This document shows positions 43,801-52,950 of a DNA stretch of 64,000 nt, piece by piece. A model generated the notes under the pieces. It ran no database searches and was not told the DNA's origin. It worked only from the letters and a program-made list of their open reading frames with translations. A program made the position numbers and the translations under genes. Every line of letters begins with the position of its first letter. The first letter of the stretch is position 1. Location of the stretch: assembly GCA_947303855.1 (NCBI GenBank), contig CAMYZO010000003.1, positions 1 to 64,000 of the forward strand. The letters are read 5' to 3'. The DNA is from an uncultured Prevotellaceae bacterium. Its GTDB lineage: Bacteria; Bacteroidota; Bacteroidia; Bacteroidales; Bacteroidaceae.

Positions 43801-46800
43801 CGGTGTCTCAAACAGTTCCCAGCCGCCACCGGTGACCTCGTAGGCACCCGGCGTCACTGAAGGTATGCGCATGGTGATGCCCGTACCCGGGAGCACGATG
43901 GTAGGCGGATTGATGTCGTCGACCAGAGGCACGCCACTCTTGAAGTTGATGTGGATGTTCACCACATGGCGCTCACTGACGGGTGTGATGTGGTTGCCTT
44001 CGGTATCGCTCTCCTCATAGTCGTACTTATAGATCACGGTAATGATCTTCTCGGTGGAGAGGTCGTTGATGTCGGCATTGCGGCTCACGTAGAGCGTGGT
44101 TGTCTCCATGGGCGACTCGCCGTGGATGGTGAAGTTCAGCTGCTTGTTGACCAGGCCGACGTAGTCTTCGTTAGAGATAACGATACCGGCAGGAACGTTG
44201 CCTGTTGTATAGGTTGTGCCACTGCTTACACCCTTGATGCTCTTCACCTTACCCTTGTTGGCATCATCCGCAGGGTAGTAGCCGGTGTTGATGGTGTAGC
44301 CCTCGCGGCAGTAGTACAGCGGGAGCGGATTGCCTTGAGCGTCCTTTTTGACCTCGTCAGCAGTAAACGTCAGCGTATCGATGTATTCTTTCTGCTCGTC
44401 TTCTGACAGGCGGTCGTAGGTGTCTTTGTCGATGGTAGAGCCTACAGCGTATGGGCGTTCACCGTGTACGAAGGTCTCCTTGACAATATAGTAGGTGCCG
44501 CCAGTGGCTTCCAGCTGGATAGGTGCATAATGGTGGCGCTCGTTCGGCAGGGCCTCATAGACGGTGCTAACCAGCTCGTCGTCCTTCTGAATCGATGTCT
44601 GACCTGTTTCTTCTTTGCCGCCGCGCTTCACCGTTATTCCTGTTGTCAGCGTCAACGGTGTGTCACCATTATACGTTGCCGTGTAGTTGATGGGCGTGGT
44701 GAGCGAGTACTGCGCTGCATTGGCAACGGCTCCATCATAGGTAGCAGCCTTCGAGTCGTACTGATACTTCTTGCCTGTCGTGCCGCTATACGTGGAATCG
44801 ACGAGCAGGTCGAGGGCATCGTAGTTGAAGGCGAATTTCTTGCGGTCGCTCTCCGACAAAGAGCTGTAAGCCTCCAGGGCGCGGTAGTTCTTCTTTGTCT
44901 CATAGTAGTTACCGCCATAGAGACCTGCCTTGGTACAGATGTAGGCAGGCACAATCTTATTGCTAATCTCTGCAGCAATAGCCTTGTCGGCATCAGTACC
45001 GTCTTTAAACCTATTGTAATAGGCCGTCTTCTGCTCCTCCGTCATGAGGTCGTTCACATAGATATATTCTGTCGGCGCGAGCTGGATGGTGGCGGTGCTG
45101 ACGTAGGCAGGGGCGGTGTGTCCGGTAATCGGTGCAGAAACCGGAGCACCGGGATAGTAGTGCTGACCACTTTCAGTACATTCCGTAGTCACCAGATAAG
45201 CGGAAGTAAAGGCGGCCTGATCATCAGGTGCGGGCTTGTGCGATCCCAGACTCTCATAGGCATTATACGCAGTTGCTGAGATAATCGCATTCTTGGAATA
45301 CTCCTGCTGGCCATAGAGACCGGTGGTAGTAGGATGATAGGTGGGACCGTCCTCATAGCCGCTGCCGCCAGTCTGATTCTTGGCGCGGCTCTCACTCTCC
45401 ACCTGGGTGAACCACTTGCCCCAGAGGTTGGGATTGGTCACGTTGTAGGTGAGCAGGAAGCCCTTGTCGTGGCTCATGTTGTTGCTGGAGCGGAACACTT
45501 CGTTGAAGGCCACCTTCTTCTGCATGCCAATGTGGTAAACGGAATCCGTCACTAAAGCGTTATATTGGCTCCTCAGCAGCACGCTGTCGGCAGGAAACAG
45601 CTTGTTGCCAATCTTACAGCTGTCTATGACGATGTAGGTGTCTTCTACGAACAGCTTTTTCTCGGCCGCCGGCAGCTTGTTCCAGTCCCAGTAGCTGATG
45701 GGGGTGTTGCGCTGGTAGGTCACATCGTTGATGACCAGCTTCCTGTCGCCATAGAGCGGCGTGTTGTTTGTCTCGCTCAGATAGCTGGAGTAGAAGGCAT
45801 AGAGGTTGGGCTGCACATCCATCAGCGTCATGGTGCCGTGCGAGGCGGCACTGATGGTGATGGGCAGTTCTACGGTCTTGCTGAAGGCATTGGGCGAGCC
45901 GGTGTAGGCAGAGATGTACTGGTCGTAGACATATACCGAACCGGCGATATACCAGTAGTGGGCCGGTACGCCGTCAGCTGTCTTATACCTGTTGCTGATG
46001 TTATAGCAGTCGTCGATGATGGTCTGCGTGCTGTGGATGAAGTTGCCCGACGTCTCCCACTGATAGCGCGAGCCGTCGGCGGTGGCATAGCTGTAGTCCC
46101 ATTGGGTGGCAGCACCGGTGTTCAGATCCGTCAGGGTGGTGGTCGTGATGCCCGATGTGCTTGGATGGCCGTGCTGGTTCTTGGCATAGACGAAGCCGCC
46201 GCCGATACCGGGCTGCACGTTGATGAGGTCGAGCTCTACGACACCTGTGATGGGACCCCACACCTTCTCGTTCAGACTGGTGCCGGTGCTCTCCTCTGTC
46301 GTCAGCTCCAGATAGACGCCTGAGGCCAGTGCCAGCTGGTTGTGGCAGGCGCCGTTGTTGCGGGTCTTGTCGTTGATGTGAGCCTGTTTCCAGTTATAAA
46401 AGGTGGCACCGGTTTCGCCATATTTGTAGGTCGATGTGCCAATGGTTATGTCCGACTGGTATTTCTTGGTGTCGGCATTGTTCGTCTTTCTGATATCGCT
46501 GAATTTCACGTCGCTGGTCAGCGCACCGAGGTAGTTCACCACGCTGTAGATGCCGAAGTAGTTGCCGTGTTCAGCATTATCACCCGTATCGCCGGCAACC
46601 GACGCTTTCTTGTTCAGCGACACCTCGCGCACGCGGTTGATGGTGTAGTTGGTGTAGTCGACGGCCTCTGGCACACGGTCCTGGGCTCCCTTCATCACCA
46701 TGCGGCTGCCGAACACACCGCAGAGGTCGGCACGCTGGATGGTGTTCATGATGCGGCCGGCATAAATGGATACCACGCCGTTCTGTACCCAATAGTTGGG

Positions 46801-49800
46801 GTTGGGCTCTTTCTTGCCTGCCACCGTAATCAGGATGCTGTCGCCGCTTTCCGACAGTACTGACTTTCCGTCGGGCTTAGTGAACAGTGCCAGCAGTTCG
46901 TCCATAGGCAGGTTGGCGGTGGTGGTATATTTAGTGCCGGGATAGTCGGTACACTCCTGTTGGCACTTGTACCTCACTTCATAATAAGCCTGTTCGCGCT
47001 CAGGCAGTTCCAGATAGGCATCGTAACTCAGCTCGCGGTTGCCATGATTGGTAATATAATAATAGTCGGTACCGTAGTTGGTGATGTTCAGCTCACGGTA
47101 GCCGTCGACGAAGGTCAGGTTGCCGTCGCCGTAGAGTCCGCCGGTATGACCGGTGCCGATGGTGATGAGGTCGCGGTTGTAGGCATCGTGGATAGAGGCG
47201 GTGGCGTTGCCAAAGACCGTCGTGGTGTTGGCATGGAACGAGCTACTGCCCGCAGCAATGTTTCCACCGGCGAAGACGGCGTTGTGGATGATGATGCCAT
47301 CAGGGTCGAGGTTGTCCCATACGGCTTTCGACTCCATCTTGTCCTTCAGCGAGTCAAGGTAGGCTGTGGTCACGTAGTCGCCTTTCTTATAACTGGTACC
47401 GGCTATATCCACGTAGGCCTGACAGTGGGGCTCAACCAGAACCTTGCAGTCCTCGGTGAAGATGCGGTCGGTGGTGCCTTGCTTGTTGAGGAACTTGCTG
47501 CCATCCCACTGGAAGTAATAGCCCTGGTAGTTATAATTCTCTTTATCGCTTGGAGCAATTCCCTTGTTGTAGCGTTTTCCAGCCTTCTTGCCGATGCGCA
47601 GATTGTTGCCGTCCATATAGGCACTATACACAAAGCCTTCATCGCCACCGCCGAACACGTTGCCGTAGCCGTAGGCCATGCCCTCGGCGGTGCCTATCTC
47701 GCCGCCATAGATGTTCACACAGGTCTGACCGAACACATAGCCTGTGCAGAACAGTTTTTTCGCTTTCAAGTCGTCCACTGTGGCCTGGTCCATGAACTTG
47801 GTACCGTCGCCGCCCCAGCTGTCCTTACCACGACCGCCGCCGAAGACGTTGCGCAGCACCTTGCCGTCGTACATGTTCACCTGCGTAGTACCGGCCCTGA
47901 AGATGGTGGCATCGCCATTCTCCATGCCGCTGCTGAGACCGGTGGCGTGGGCGCCGCGTCCTACAGGGCCTACCTCGCCGCCGCCGAAGAGGCTGCCGCG
48001 CACCTGACCGCCGTACATGTTGATGATGGTATTGTCTACGTAGCTGTTCACCACATAGCCGCCACCGAAGATGTTTCCCGAGAGGTCCAGGTCGCCGGGC
48101 TTCTGGTCGTCAAGCTCCTCCACGTAGGTCCCATTAGCCCCATTAGCCCCATTGGGCTTATACCTATAGCCTATATAGCCGTTGTTGAACGTAATCTTGG
48201 CGGTGCCGAAGACCGAACCGCCCTCACCGGCGCCATAGACGTTGCGGGTGATGGCCGGAGCGCCGCCCGTGAAGGTGTCGGTGCCCGACTTGCCGATGAC
48301 CACGTTGGCCGTGGCCGGGCGGTCGCCGGCATAGGTGTCCCAGATGTCGCCGGCATGGTGCCCCACATTGCCCAGATAACCGCCGCCATAGACGTTGCGA
48401 GCCGTGCCGCCCTGTACATAGGCGTTAGCGCTGGCAACGAAGTCGCCGCCCGAGAAGCTGTCGGCACCGAAGAGGTTGTCCAGGCCTCCGGCACGTCCGC
48501 CGGCATAGACATCCTTCTTCACCTCGCCACCCAGCACGGCCACGTAGGTGTTGCCGTACACGTCGCCGGAGAGGTGGACGGAGGCATTGCCCAGACCGCC
48601 GCCGTAGACGTAGCCGTCCACTACGGCCCCTTCGTTCACAATGACGTTGGTGTTGAATTTCTTCTCGTCCTTACCGTTCAGCTGGGCAGCGGTCTTGTCG
48701 TCGAGCTCGGCACGGTCGCTGAAGTGTTTCAGGTTGGTGGCGGTGTTCGTGGCATATTTGGTAAAGGGGGTTCCTGCTGTCTCTCCATTGGATGCGCCCG
48801 GCATATAGTAGCTGCCCAGCGCCCAGGCGTCTTTCCAGTCTTGATGCCAACGGTCCAGAGCAGCCGCCTTTGTAGCTTCGTTGGTCAGGTCGCCATGATG
48901 TGCCTTCCAGTAAGCATCCTGTGCGCTAATCTGCGGCGACGGCTGGTCTTTATACAGAGCCATGTAGGCCTGCACGCTGGCAGCGTTGAGCACATGGCCC
49001 ATCTCGCCGCCGCCATACACCTCATAGATGCGGGCACCCTTCAGCAGGTTCACCTCGGTGTGCTCTGACCAGGTGTCAATACCGCGTCCGGCACCGTAGA
49101 CGGTACCCGTATAGCCCTTCTCCTTGTTCTGCCATACCGGCGAGGAGATGTTCACCTGGGTGAAGAGCGACCGGCGCTCGTTGTTGTTACCGCCAAAGAT
49201 GGCCCCAAACACCTGGGCCTTCTCGCTGGTGTTCTTGTAGTTCACCTGAGTCTCATAGACATCGCAGGGCGGCAGGATATACTTGCCGTAGGCACCACCG
49301 TAGATGCTGTCTGCCTGGATGCTCGACTCCGCCGGCACGTTCACCACCGTGCGCCGCGTGATTCCCTCCTGGTAACTGCCGCCGTAGGCGTTGTGGATGC
49401 GTCCGTGGAGCAGGTCGATAATGGCTGAGGCTTCATCCAGGTTGATGGCCTTGCCCGTCTCGTCAACGGTCTTGCCGCTCTCGCTGTCGAAGCTGTAACG
49501 CATACCCAGACCATTGTAGCTACCGCCGCCGAAGACCTCCAGACCGCTGAACTTCGTCATGCCGTCGGGAATGTCTATCAGCACATAGCTGCGGTCCTGG
49601 GCACCGTCGTAGGCTCGGTTGCCGGGATAGCCGGTGCCGCCGCCAAACACGCCCTTCACCATGTTCTGCGCATGGTCCGACGGACGGAAGTTCACGAAGG
49701 CGCTGTGCTGCTCCGGCATTTTTGCCCCACTGCCATAGAGCGCCGTGTTGCTATAGTCATAGTAGCCGTAGCCGCCACCGAAGATGGTGTCTACACGCCC

Positions 49801-52800
49801 CTTCAGGTATTCCACATACGACGACGACTTCAGCACGTCGGGTATCTCGCCGGCTTTGTAGCCGTGCACCTGTGTCTTGTCGGTGTCATAGTTGCGCAGG
49901 CGGGCGGTGAAGTCATAGCCGTCTTCGTAGCCACCGTGGATGGTGCCGCCAAAGTCGTTGCCGCCATAGACAATGTCCATCACCCACGGGAAGCCGTCCT
50001 TGTAGCCGCCGCTGCCGTTGGGCTGACGACCGATATACACCTCGCTGTGGCCCAGGATGTCGGCATCGCTGGCACCGCCGAAGGCATCGTAGATGCGGCC
50101 GTTGCCTAAGTTCACAAGGGTATTGCCGCAGACGTCACCCTCGTTGCCGCCACCATACAGGTATTCTGCCTCGGCCAGGTTCTCCTCAGTGCCGCTACTC
50201 GAATAGATGGTGGCAGCTCCGTTCAGGTTCACGGTGGTGCTGTAGGCGGGGTTAAACTCATACTTCTTGGTAATGGCACCGCCCTCGCCCACCACGTCGA
50301 CGGCCTTGCCTATCACACCCTGTTCGCCGCCGCCAAAGGCCTGGAACACATAGCCGTTGTTATGGTTTATCGTGGTGCTGCCCCATATCTCTGTATTCTT
50401 ACCGTAGCCGCCGCCAAACACCGTCAGGGCAACAGCCATCAGGTCGGTGCGCTGTTCGTCGAGACTCACGCCAGAGGCCTTGCGATCGTAGATGCCCACG
50501 CCATTGCCGAACACCTCGTCGCGCTTCAGTACGTCTTCGTTGATGTTCACTACCACGTTGCCGTTCACATGACCGCTCTCATAGCAGCCGCCATAGACGT
50601 TGCCGCCCAGCAGACGGGTGTCCTTGTCTACCGCGCTGCTATCGATAGTAACGAAGTCTTCCTCATCGTTATCCCACTTGTTGGTGTTCCAGATCAGCCG
50701 TGTGTTGTCGTCATTCCAGCGCAGGGGCACGATGGTCAGGTTGTCCAGGTTGATTTCCAGACGGTCCTTGATTGCCCCGCCAGCATCGGTGTAGCTGTCG
50801 CGCTCGTCCTTTGTTCCGAGGATACCGCCTTTGTAGGCAGCATTGTAAGTGCCTGCAGCCACGTCGGCATTGTTGCAGCCGCCCACAAACTTATTGTAGA
50901 TGTTCAGACCTTCACTAATGGTGAATGTCTCCTTGCCCGGTATGGCCATACTACCCACGTTACCGCCACAGAAGAACGAGCCAACGTAGCTTGTGTAGGG
51001 CTCGTAGGTGGCACGGTCGCCGTTGTCCACATTGTCAAACACGATGCTGGGCTGCAGCGTCATCGTCACACCTTCCATATAGTTGGCAAACACGTCGGCA
51101 TCCGTCAGCGCCAAGGAACTGAACTCACGGTCGGCATAACGTTCCAGATAGTCGCTATAGACCATACCCTCACCGTTGTTGCCCAGGTAGATGTTGTCGG
51201 CCACCACGTGTGAGCCAATCTTCAGCTCTACCATCGGGTTCTTTTTCTTCGTGGCCAGCGAGGCACAGTTACCGCCCACGAAGATGGAGCCGTGAACAAT
51301 GGTGGGGTGCTTGTCGTCAGTACCGGCCAGGCGGATAGACACCTGCTCGGCATTGGGACGGAAGGCGTTGAGTGCATCGTATGATGTCTGTCCGTCTTTA
51401 ATCTTGTCACCATAGTAGAAGTCGCCATAGGTCTCATCGTCCTCCATCTCCTGGTTATCCGTGTAGGGGTAAGCGCCGTTGCCGCCACCGTAGACGTTGC
51501 CATACACATCTTTATGGATACCCACGGCATTGCCGCCATACACGATGCCCGTCACGTCGTTGCCGCCATAGACGTTGTTCACATGTCCGCCGTTCACGAG
51601 TGTTCGGGCCGACAGTTCGTTGGGGAAGTAATAGCCAGGCAGGTTCACACATGGCTTGTATTCGCCATTCACCGTTGGCTTCACATCGGCCATACGACAG
51701 CCGCCGTACAGGTTGTCCACAATCAGGGTGGAATAGTCCTTGATCTCCATCAGCAGCCCGTCGGGACTGGTCATGTTACCCTTGTTGCCGCCGCTATACA
51801 GGTTGCGTATCTTGCCCGCCAGCAGGTTCCACGTGGGGCGTATGCTCATCTCAGCCAGGTTGTTGCCGCCAAAGAAGCGGCCCACCTGGTAAGCACCGCT
51901 GCTGGGCATCGAGAAGGTGGTGTTGATGCCCATCTCCGCGAAGCGCTCGTCACTGAGCAGGTCCGTTCCATCTTCCAGCACATGGTTCACCACCGCGCTG
52001 GGGTTGTCTACATGGATAATGGCCTGCTTCTTCACCGTGGCGTTGTTGCCACCGCCGTAGGCATAGACGATGGAGCCGCCCGTCACTTCCAGATAGGTCT
52101 TGTCGAGCTCTGGGAAGTGGAAGCCTACGTCCGATGCGTCGGTCACCACCTCTGCCACTGGACTTTCGTGGTTCTTGTCGCTTCGGTTGTATATCTTGTG
52201 GGTCAGCTGCCCTGCCTTCGGTCCGTTTTCCTGCTCATAGTCGTAGTCGCCGTTGCTGCCGGCAAAGAGCTGGCCTATATACACCTTCTTGGCATCGGCA
52301 GCAGGCTTCACGTCCGCAGTGCTCTTGCCGTAGGCGGGGTTGTCGGGGTCAGATGCTGCAGCGGCTATTTCCTCAGCTGTATAGTGTGTGTCGGTGGCCT
52401 TGGTGCTCACGCGCACATAGCTGTTGAAGGTGTTGTCGACGGCATTTTTCTTCGGGTCTGTTTCGTCAGCGGTAGTGCGCTTGATGGCTGTCAGCTCTGA
52501 AGGAACGTCCTCGCCCACCGCCGCTGCCGTACCTATCTGACCGGCGATGTCGTTGCCGCCAAACACCTGGTTCACAACGATATAGTCGGGAGTAGTGGCG
52601 TTGTCTGCAGTAAAGTTCTTGCCATCAATGTGTACGAAGGTGTTGCCGCCCACATCCGCCATACGGGCGCCGCCGAACACCTTGCCTTTCTTGTTCTCAA
52701 GAGGGCGGGTGGCCTCAGGGTCAAGCACGGCACCGATGTCGCCGGCCAGCACCGTCACTTTCGTGCTGCCCTTCACCTGCCCTTGGTTGCCGCCGCCATA

Positions 52801-52941
52801 GACGTTGCCCCCAATCTTAATCTGAGCCTGAGCCGGCAAGCCCCAAAGCCCCATAAGCCCTATAAGGCCCATAAGGCCCATTAGCCCCATAGGCCCCATA
52901 AGCCCCATCGCTCTTCTTACTATGGTCTTTATCTTGCTCAA
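40900..52941 (-). CDS. Giant secreted V[YF]GGG-repeat surface protein, 4013 aa, with T9SS type A-like C-terminal tail
   Basis: Uninterrupted 12-kb ORF; unusual signal peptide (RRAMGLMGPMGLMGLMGLIGLMGLWGLPAQAQ); repeats; C-terminus VTIRIVNVAGITLRDFVLESGQTVETPVRLPGVYMANQKKLFVK. Confidence 0.93.
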   Translation of the reverse strand: MSKIKTIVRRAMGLMGPMGLMGLMGLIGLMGLWGLPAQAQIKIGGNVYGGGNQGQVKGSTKVTVLAGDIGAVLDPEATRPLENKKGKVFGGARMADVGGNTFVHIDGKNFTADNATTPDYIVVNQVFGGNDIAGQIGTAAAVGEDVPSELTAIKRTTADETDPKKNAVDNTFNSYVRVSTKATDTHYTAEEIAAAASDPDNPAYGKSTADVKPAADAKKVYIGQLFAGSNGDYDYEQENGPKAGQLTHKIYNRSDKNHESPVAEVVTDASDVGFHFPELDKTYLEVTGGSIVYAYGGGNNATVKKQAIIHVDNPSAVVNHVLEDGTDLLSDERFAEMGINTTFSMPSSGAYQVGRFFGGNNLAEMSIRPTWNLLAGKIRNLYSGGNKGNMTSPDGLLMEIKDYSTLIVDNLYGGCRMADVKPTVNGEYKPCVNLPGYYFPNELSARTLVNGGHVNNVYGGNDVTGIVYGGNAVGIHKDVYGNVYGGGNGAYPYTDNQEMEDDETYGDFYYGDKIKDGQTSYDALNAFRPNAEQVSIRLAGTDDKHPTIVHGSIFVGGNCASLATKKKNPMVELKIGSHVVADNIYLGNNGEGMVYSDYLERYADREFSSLALTDADVFANYMEGVTMTLQPSIVFDNVDNGDRATYEPYTSYVGSFFCGGNVGSMAIPGKETFTISEGLNIYNKFVGGCNNADVAAGTYNAAYKGGILGTKDERDSYTDAGGAIKDRLEINLDNLTIVPLRWNDDNTRLIWNTNKWDNDEEDFVTIDSSAVDKDTRLLGGNVYGGCYESGHVNGNVVVNINEDVLKRDEVFGNGVGIYDRKASGVSLDEQRTDLMAVALTVFGGGYGKNTEIWGSTTINHNNGYVFQAFGGGEQGVIGKAVDVVGEGGAITKKYEFNPAYSTTVNLNGAATIYSSSGTEENLAEAEYLYGGGNEGDVCGNTLVNLGNGRIYDAFGGASDADILGHSEVYIGRQPNGSGGYKDGFPWVMDIVYGGNDFGGTIHGGYEDGYDFTARLRNYDTDKTQVHGYKAGEIPDVLKSSSYVEYLKGRVDTIFGGGYGYYDYSNTALYGSGAKMPEQHSAFVNFRPSDHAQNMVKGVFGGGTGYPGNRAYDGAQDRSYVLIDIPDGMTKFSGLEVFGGGSYNGLGMRYSFDSESGKTVDETGKAINLDEASAIIDLLHGRIHNAYGGSYQEGITRRTVVNVPAESSIQADSIYGGAYGKYILPPCDVYETQVNYKNTSEKAQVFGAIFGGNNNERRSLFTQVNISSPVWQNKEKGYTGTVYGAGRGIDTWSEHTEVNLLKGARIYEVYGGGEMGHVLNAASVQAYMALYKDQPSPQISAQDAYWKAHHGDLTNEATKAAALDRWHQDWKDAWALGSYYMPGASNGETAGTPFTKYATNTATNLKHFSDRAELDDKTAAQLNGKDEKKFNTNVIVNEGAVVDGYVYGGGLGNASVHLSGDVYGNTYVAVLGGEVKKDVYAGGRAGGLDNLFGADSFSGGDFVASANAYVQGGTARNVYGGGYLGNVGHHAGDIWDTYAGDRPATANVVIGKSGTDTFTGGAPAITRNVYGAGEGGSVFGTAKITFNNGYIGYRYKPNGANGANGTYVEELDDQKPGDLDLSGNIFGGGYVVNSYVDNTIINMYGGQVRGSLFGGGEVGPVGRGAHATGLSSGMENGDATIFRAGTTQVNMYDGKVLRNVFGGGRGKDSWGGDGTKFMDQATVDDLKAKKLFCTGYVFGQTCVNIYGGEIGTAEGMAYGYGNVFGGGDEGFVYSAYMDGNNLRIGKKAGKRYNKGIAPSDKENYNYQGYYFQWDGSKFLNKQGTTDRIFTEDCKVLVEPHCQAYVDIAGTSYKKGDYVTTAYLDSLKDKMESKAVWDNLDPDGIIIHNAVFAGGNIAAGSSSFHANTTTVFGNATASIHDAYNRDLITIGTGHTGGLYGDGNLTFVDGYRELNITNYGTDYYYITNHGNRELSYDAYLELPEREQAYYEVRYKCQQECTDYPGTKYTTTANLPMDELLALFTKPDGKSVLSESGDSILITVAGKKEPNPNYWVQNGVVSIYAGRIMNTIQRADLCGVFGSRMVMKGAQDRVPEAVDYTNYTINRVREVSLNKKASVAGDTGDNAEHGNYFGIYSVVNYLGALTSDVKFSDIRKTNNADTKKYQSDITIGTSTYKYGETGATFYNWKQAHINDKTRNNGACHNQLALASGVYLELTTEESTGTSLNEKVWGPITGVVELDLINVQPGIGGGFVYAKNQHGHPSTSGITTTTLTDLNTGAATQWDYSYATADGSRYQWETSGNFIHSTQTIIDDCYNISNRYKTADGVPAHYWYIAGSVYVYDQYISAYTGSPNAFSKTVELPITISAASHGTMTLMDVQPNLYAFYSSYLSETNNTPLYGDRKLVINDVTYQRNTPISYWDWNKLPAAEKKLFVEDTYIVIDSCKIGNKLFPADSVLLRSQYNALVTDSVYHIGMQKKVAFNEVFRSSNNMSHDKGFLLTYNVTNPNLWGKWFTQVESESRAKNQTGGSGYEDGPTYHPTTTGLYGQQEYSKNAIISATAYNAYESLGSHKPAPDDQAAFTSAYLVTTECTESGQHYYPGAPVSAPITGHTAPAYVSTATIQLAPTEYIYVNDLMTEEQKTAYYNRFKDGTDADKAIAAEISNKIVPAYICTKAGLYGGNYYETKKNYRALEAYSSLSESDRKKFAFNYDALDLLVDSTYSGTTGKKYQYDSKAATYDGAVANAAQYSLTTPINYTATYNGDTPLTLTTGITVKRGGKEETGQTSIQKDDELVSTVYEALPNERHHYAPIQLEATGGTYYIVKETFVHGERPYAVGSTIDKDTYDRLSEDEQKEYIDTLTFTADEVKKDAQGNPLPLYYCREGYTINTGYYPADDANKGKVKSIKGVSSGTTYTTGNVPAGIVISNEDYVGLVNKQLNFTIHGESPMETTTLYVSRNADINDLSTEKIITVIYKYDYEESDTEGNHITPVSERHVVNIHINFKSGVPLVDDINPPTIVLPGTGITMRIPSVTPGAYEVTGGGWELFETPGDAESHTNGVEYTPSADPLYWYQDGFYLAYYAKTYLGKTYSNHVPVSVANYHDLKKVMDDKANHLHVDYDRTRLKRDSKIYINDYSADSENGLDLLKNLYDLSLRTTVAESGDLKGHALLNNSTEEVTMSDGSKLVRGVKGAKNLEFFLRTDIDHTSSWTPIGTDEQCFEGTLHGDGHTISGLDNSLFNNLCGSVYNLGVTGSFSTAGVVNKGSGYVESSWINTTGTPDGSARAIFGTPNADSGYKQIVNSYYQTGKTYSTTDTGSHGLAKPMPDRAFYNGEVAYDLNNFYLYKRYNDGANGTNGANVTYKYWKPGEAEPQTGKYASNIAECSSGYNHIKYVEDRFADGDFIFAAGEIPTSADERHWTDTKDNNKTYYFPIWPDDYLFFGQKLTYGWAAQTHQSLPSAIVRSDGRLSTDDDANRVYRAPAYYRSKEMGVAHFNPNAYLAYKSADGTKTVSEKPMTAIDFKGHYDEANGAYKAYGTYGLGTVTSGLPAGKSAFYPPLLDDDGLTGIMNCDETQNLLVYAPSADANDKTLGVLASYFDEPAYNDYYDETDVCRRVAEASPSDVHGHLVQSGLTATNDHLLVDKQDFNAPIGYTFDADHLMWYQRTPANSEYVDQTKGWQGISVPFTAELVTTHQKGEITHFYSGSDNSQNGTKKGHEYWLRELTAVKVPDEGSVAKASFTYPEADGKDKTVANNFLWDYYYKNEPVHNQQDANTDTYLQYRQYYKDPRHYAAYPLLAKATPYILGLPSKLYYEFDLSGSFTPKNTAASIAKLSKQIITLASNKGIAIGISDDETAGVVKPVSGKSYNVTFKPSYMNEQLETGSYVMNSTGNAYVKLSSNAAENTTNKVTPALSAFRPYFTASVTSSSRQVPQSIIFGGANGEELEQGPESVLDGSIEFYVRGRNIVAISHKKYAVTIRIVNVAGITLRDFVLESGQTVETPVRLPGVYMANQKKLFVK
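52841..52908 (-). repeat. 9-bp repeat tract encoding the signal-peptide hydrophobic core of the 4013-aa protein
   Basis: ccccaaagccccataagccctataaggcccataaggcccattagccccataggccccataagcccc on the plus strand. Confidence 0.9.
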
Positions 52942-52950
52942 TGCTCTCCT

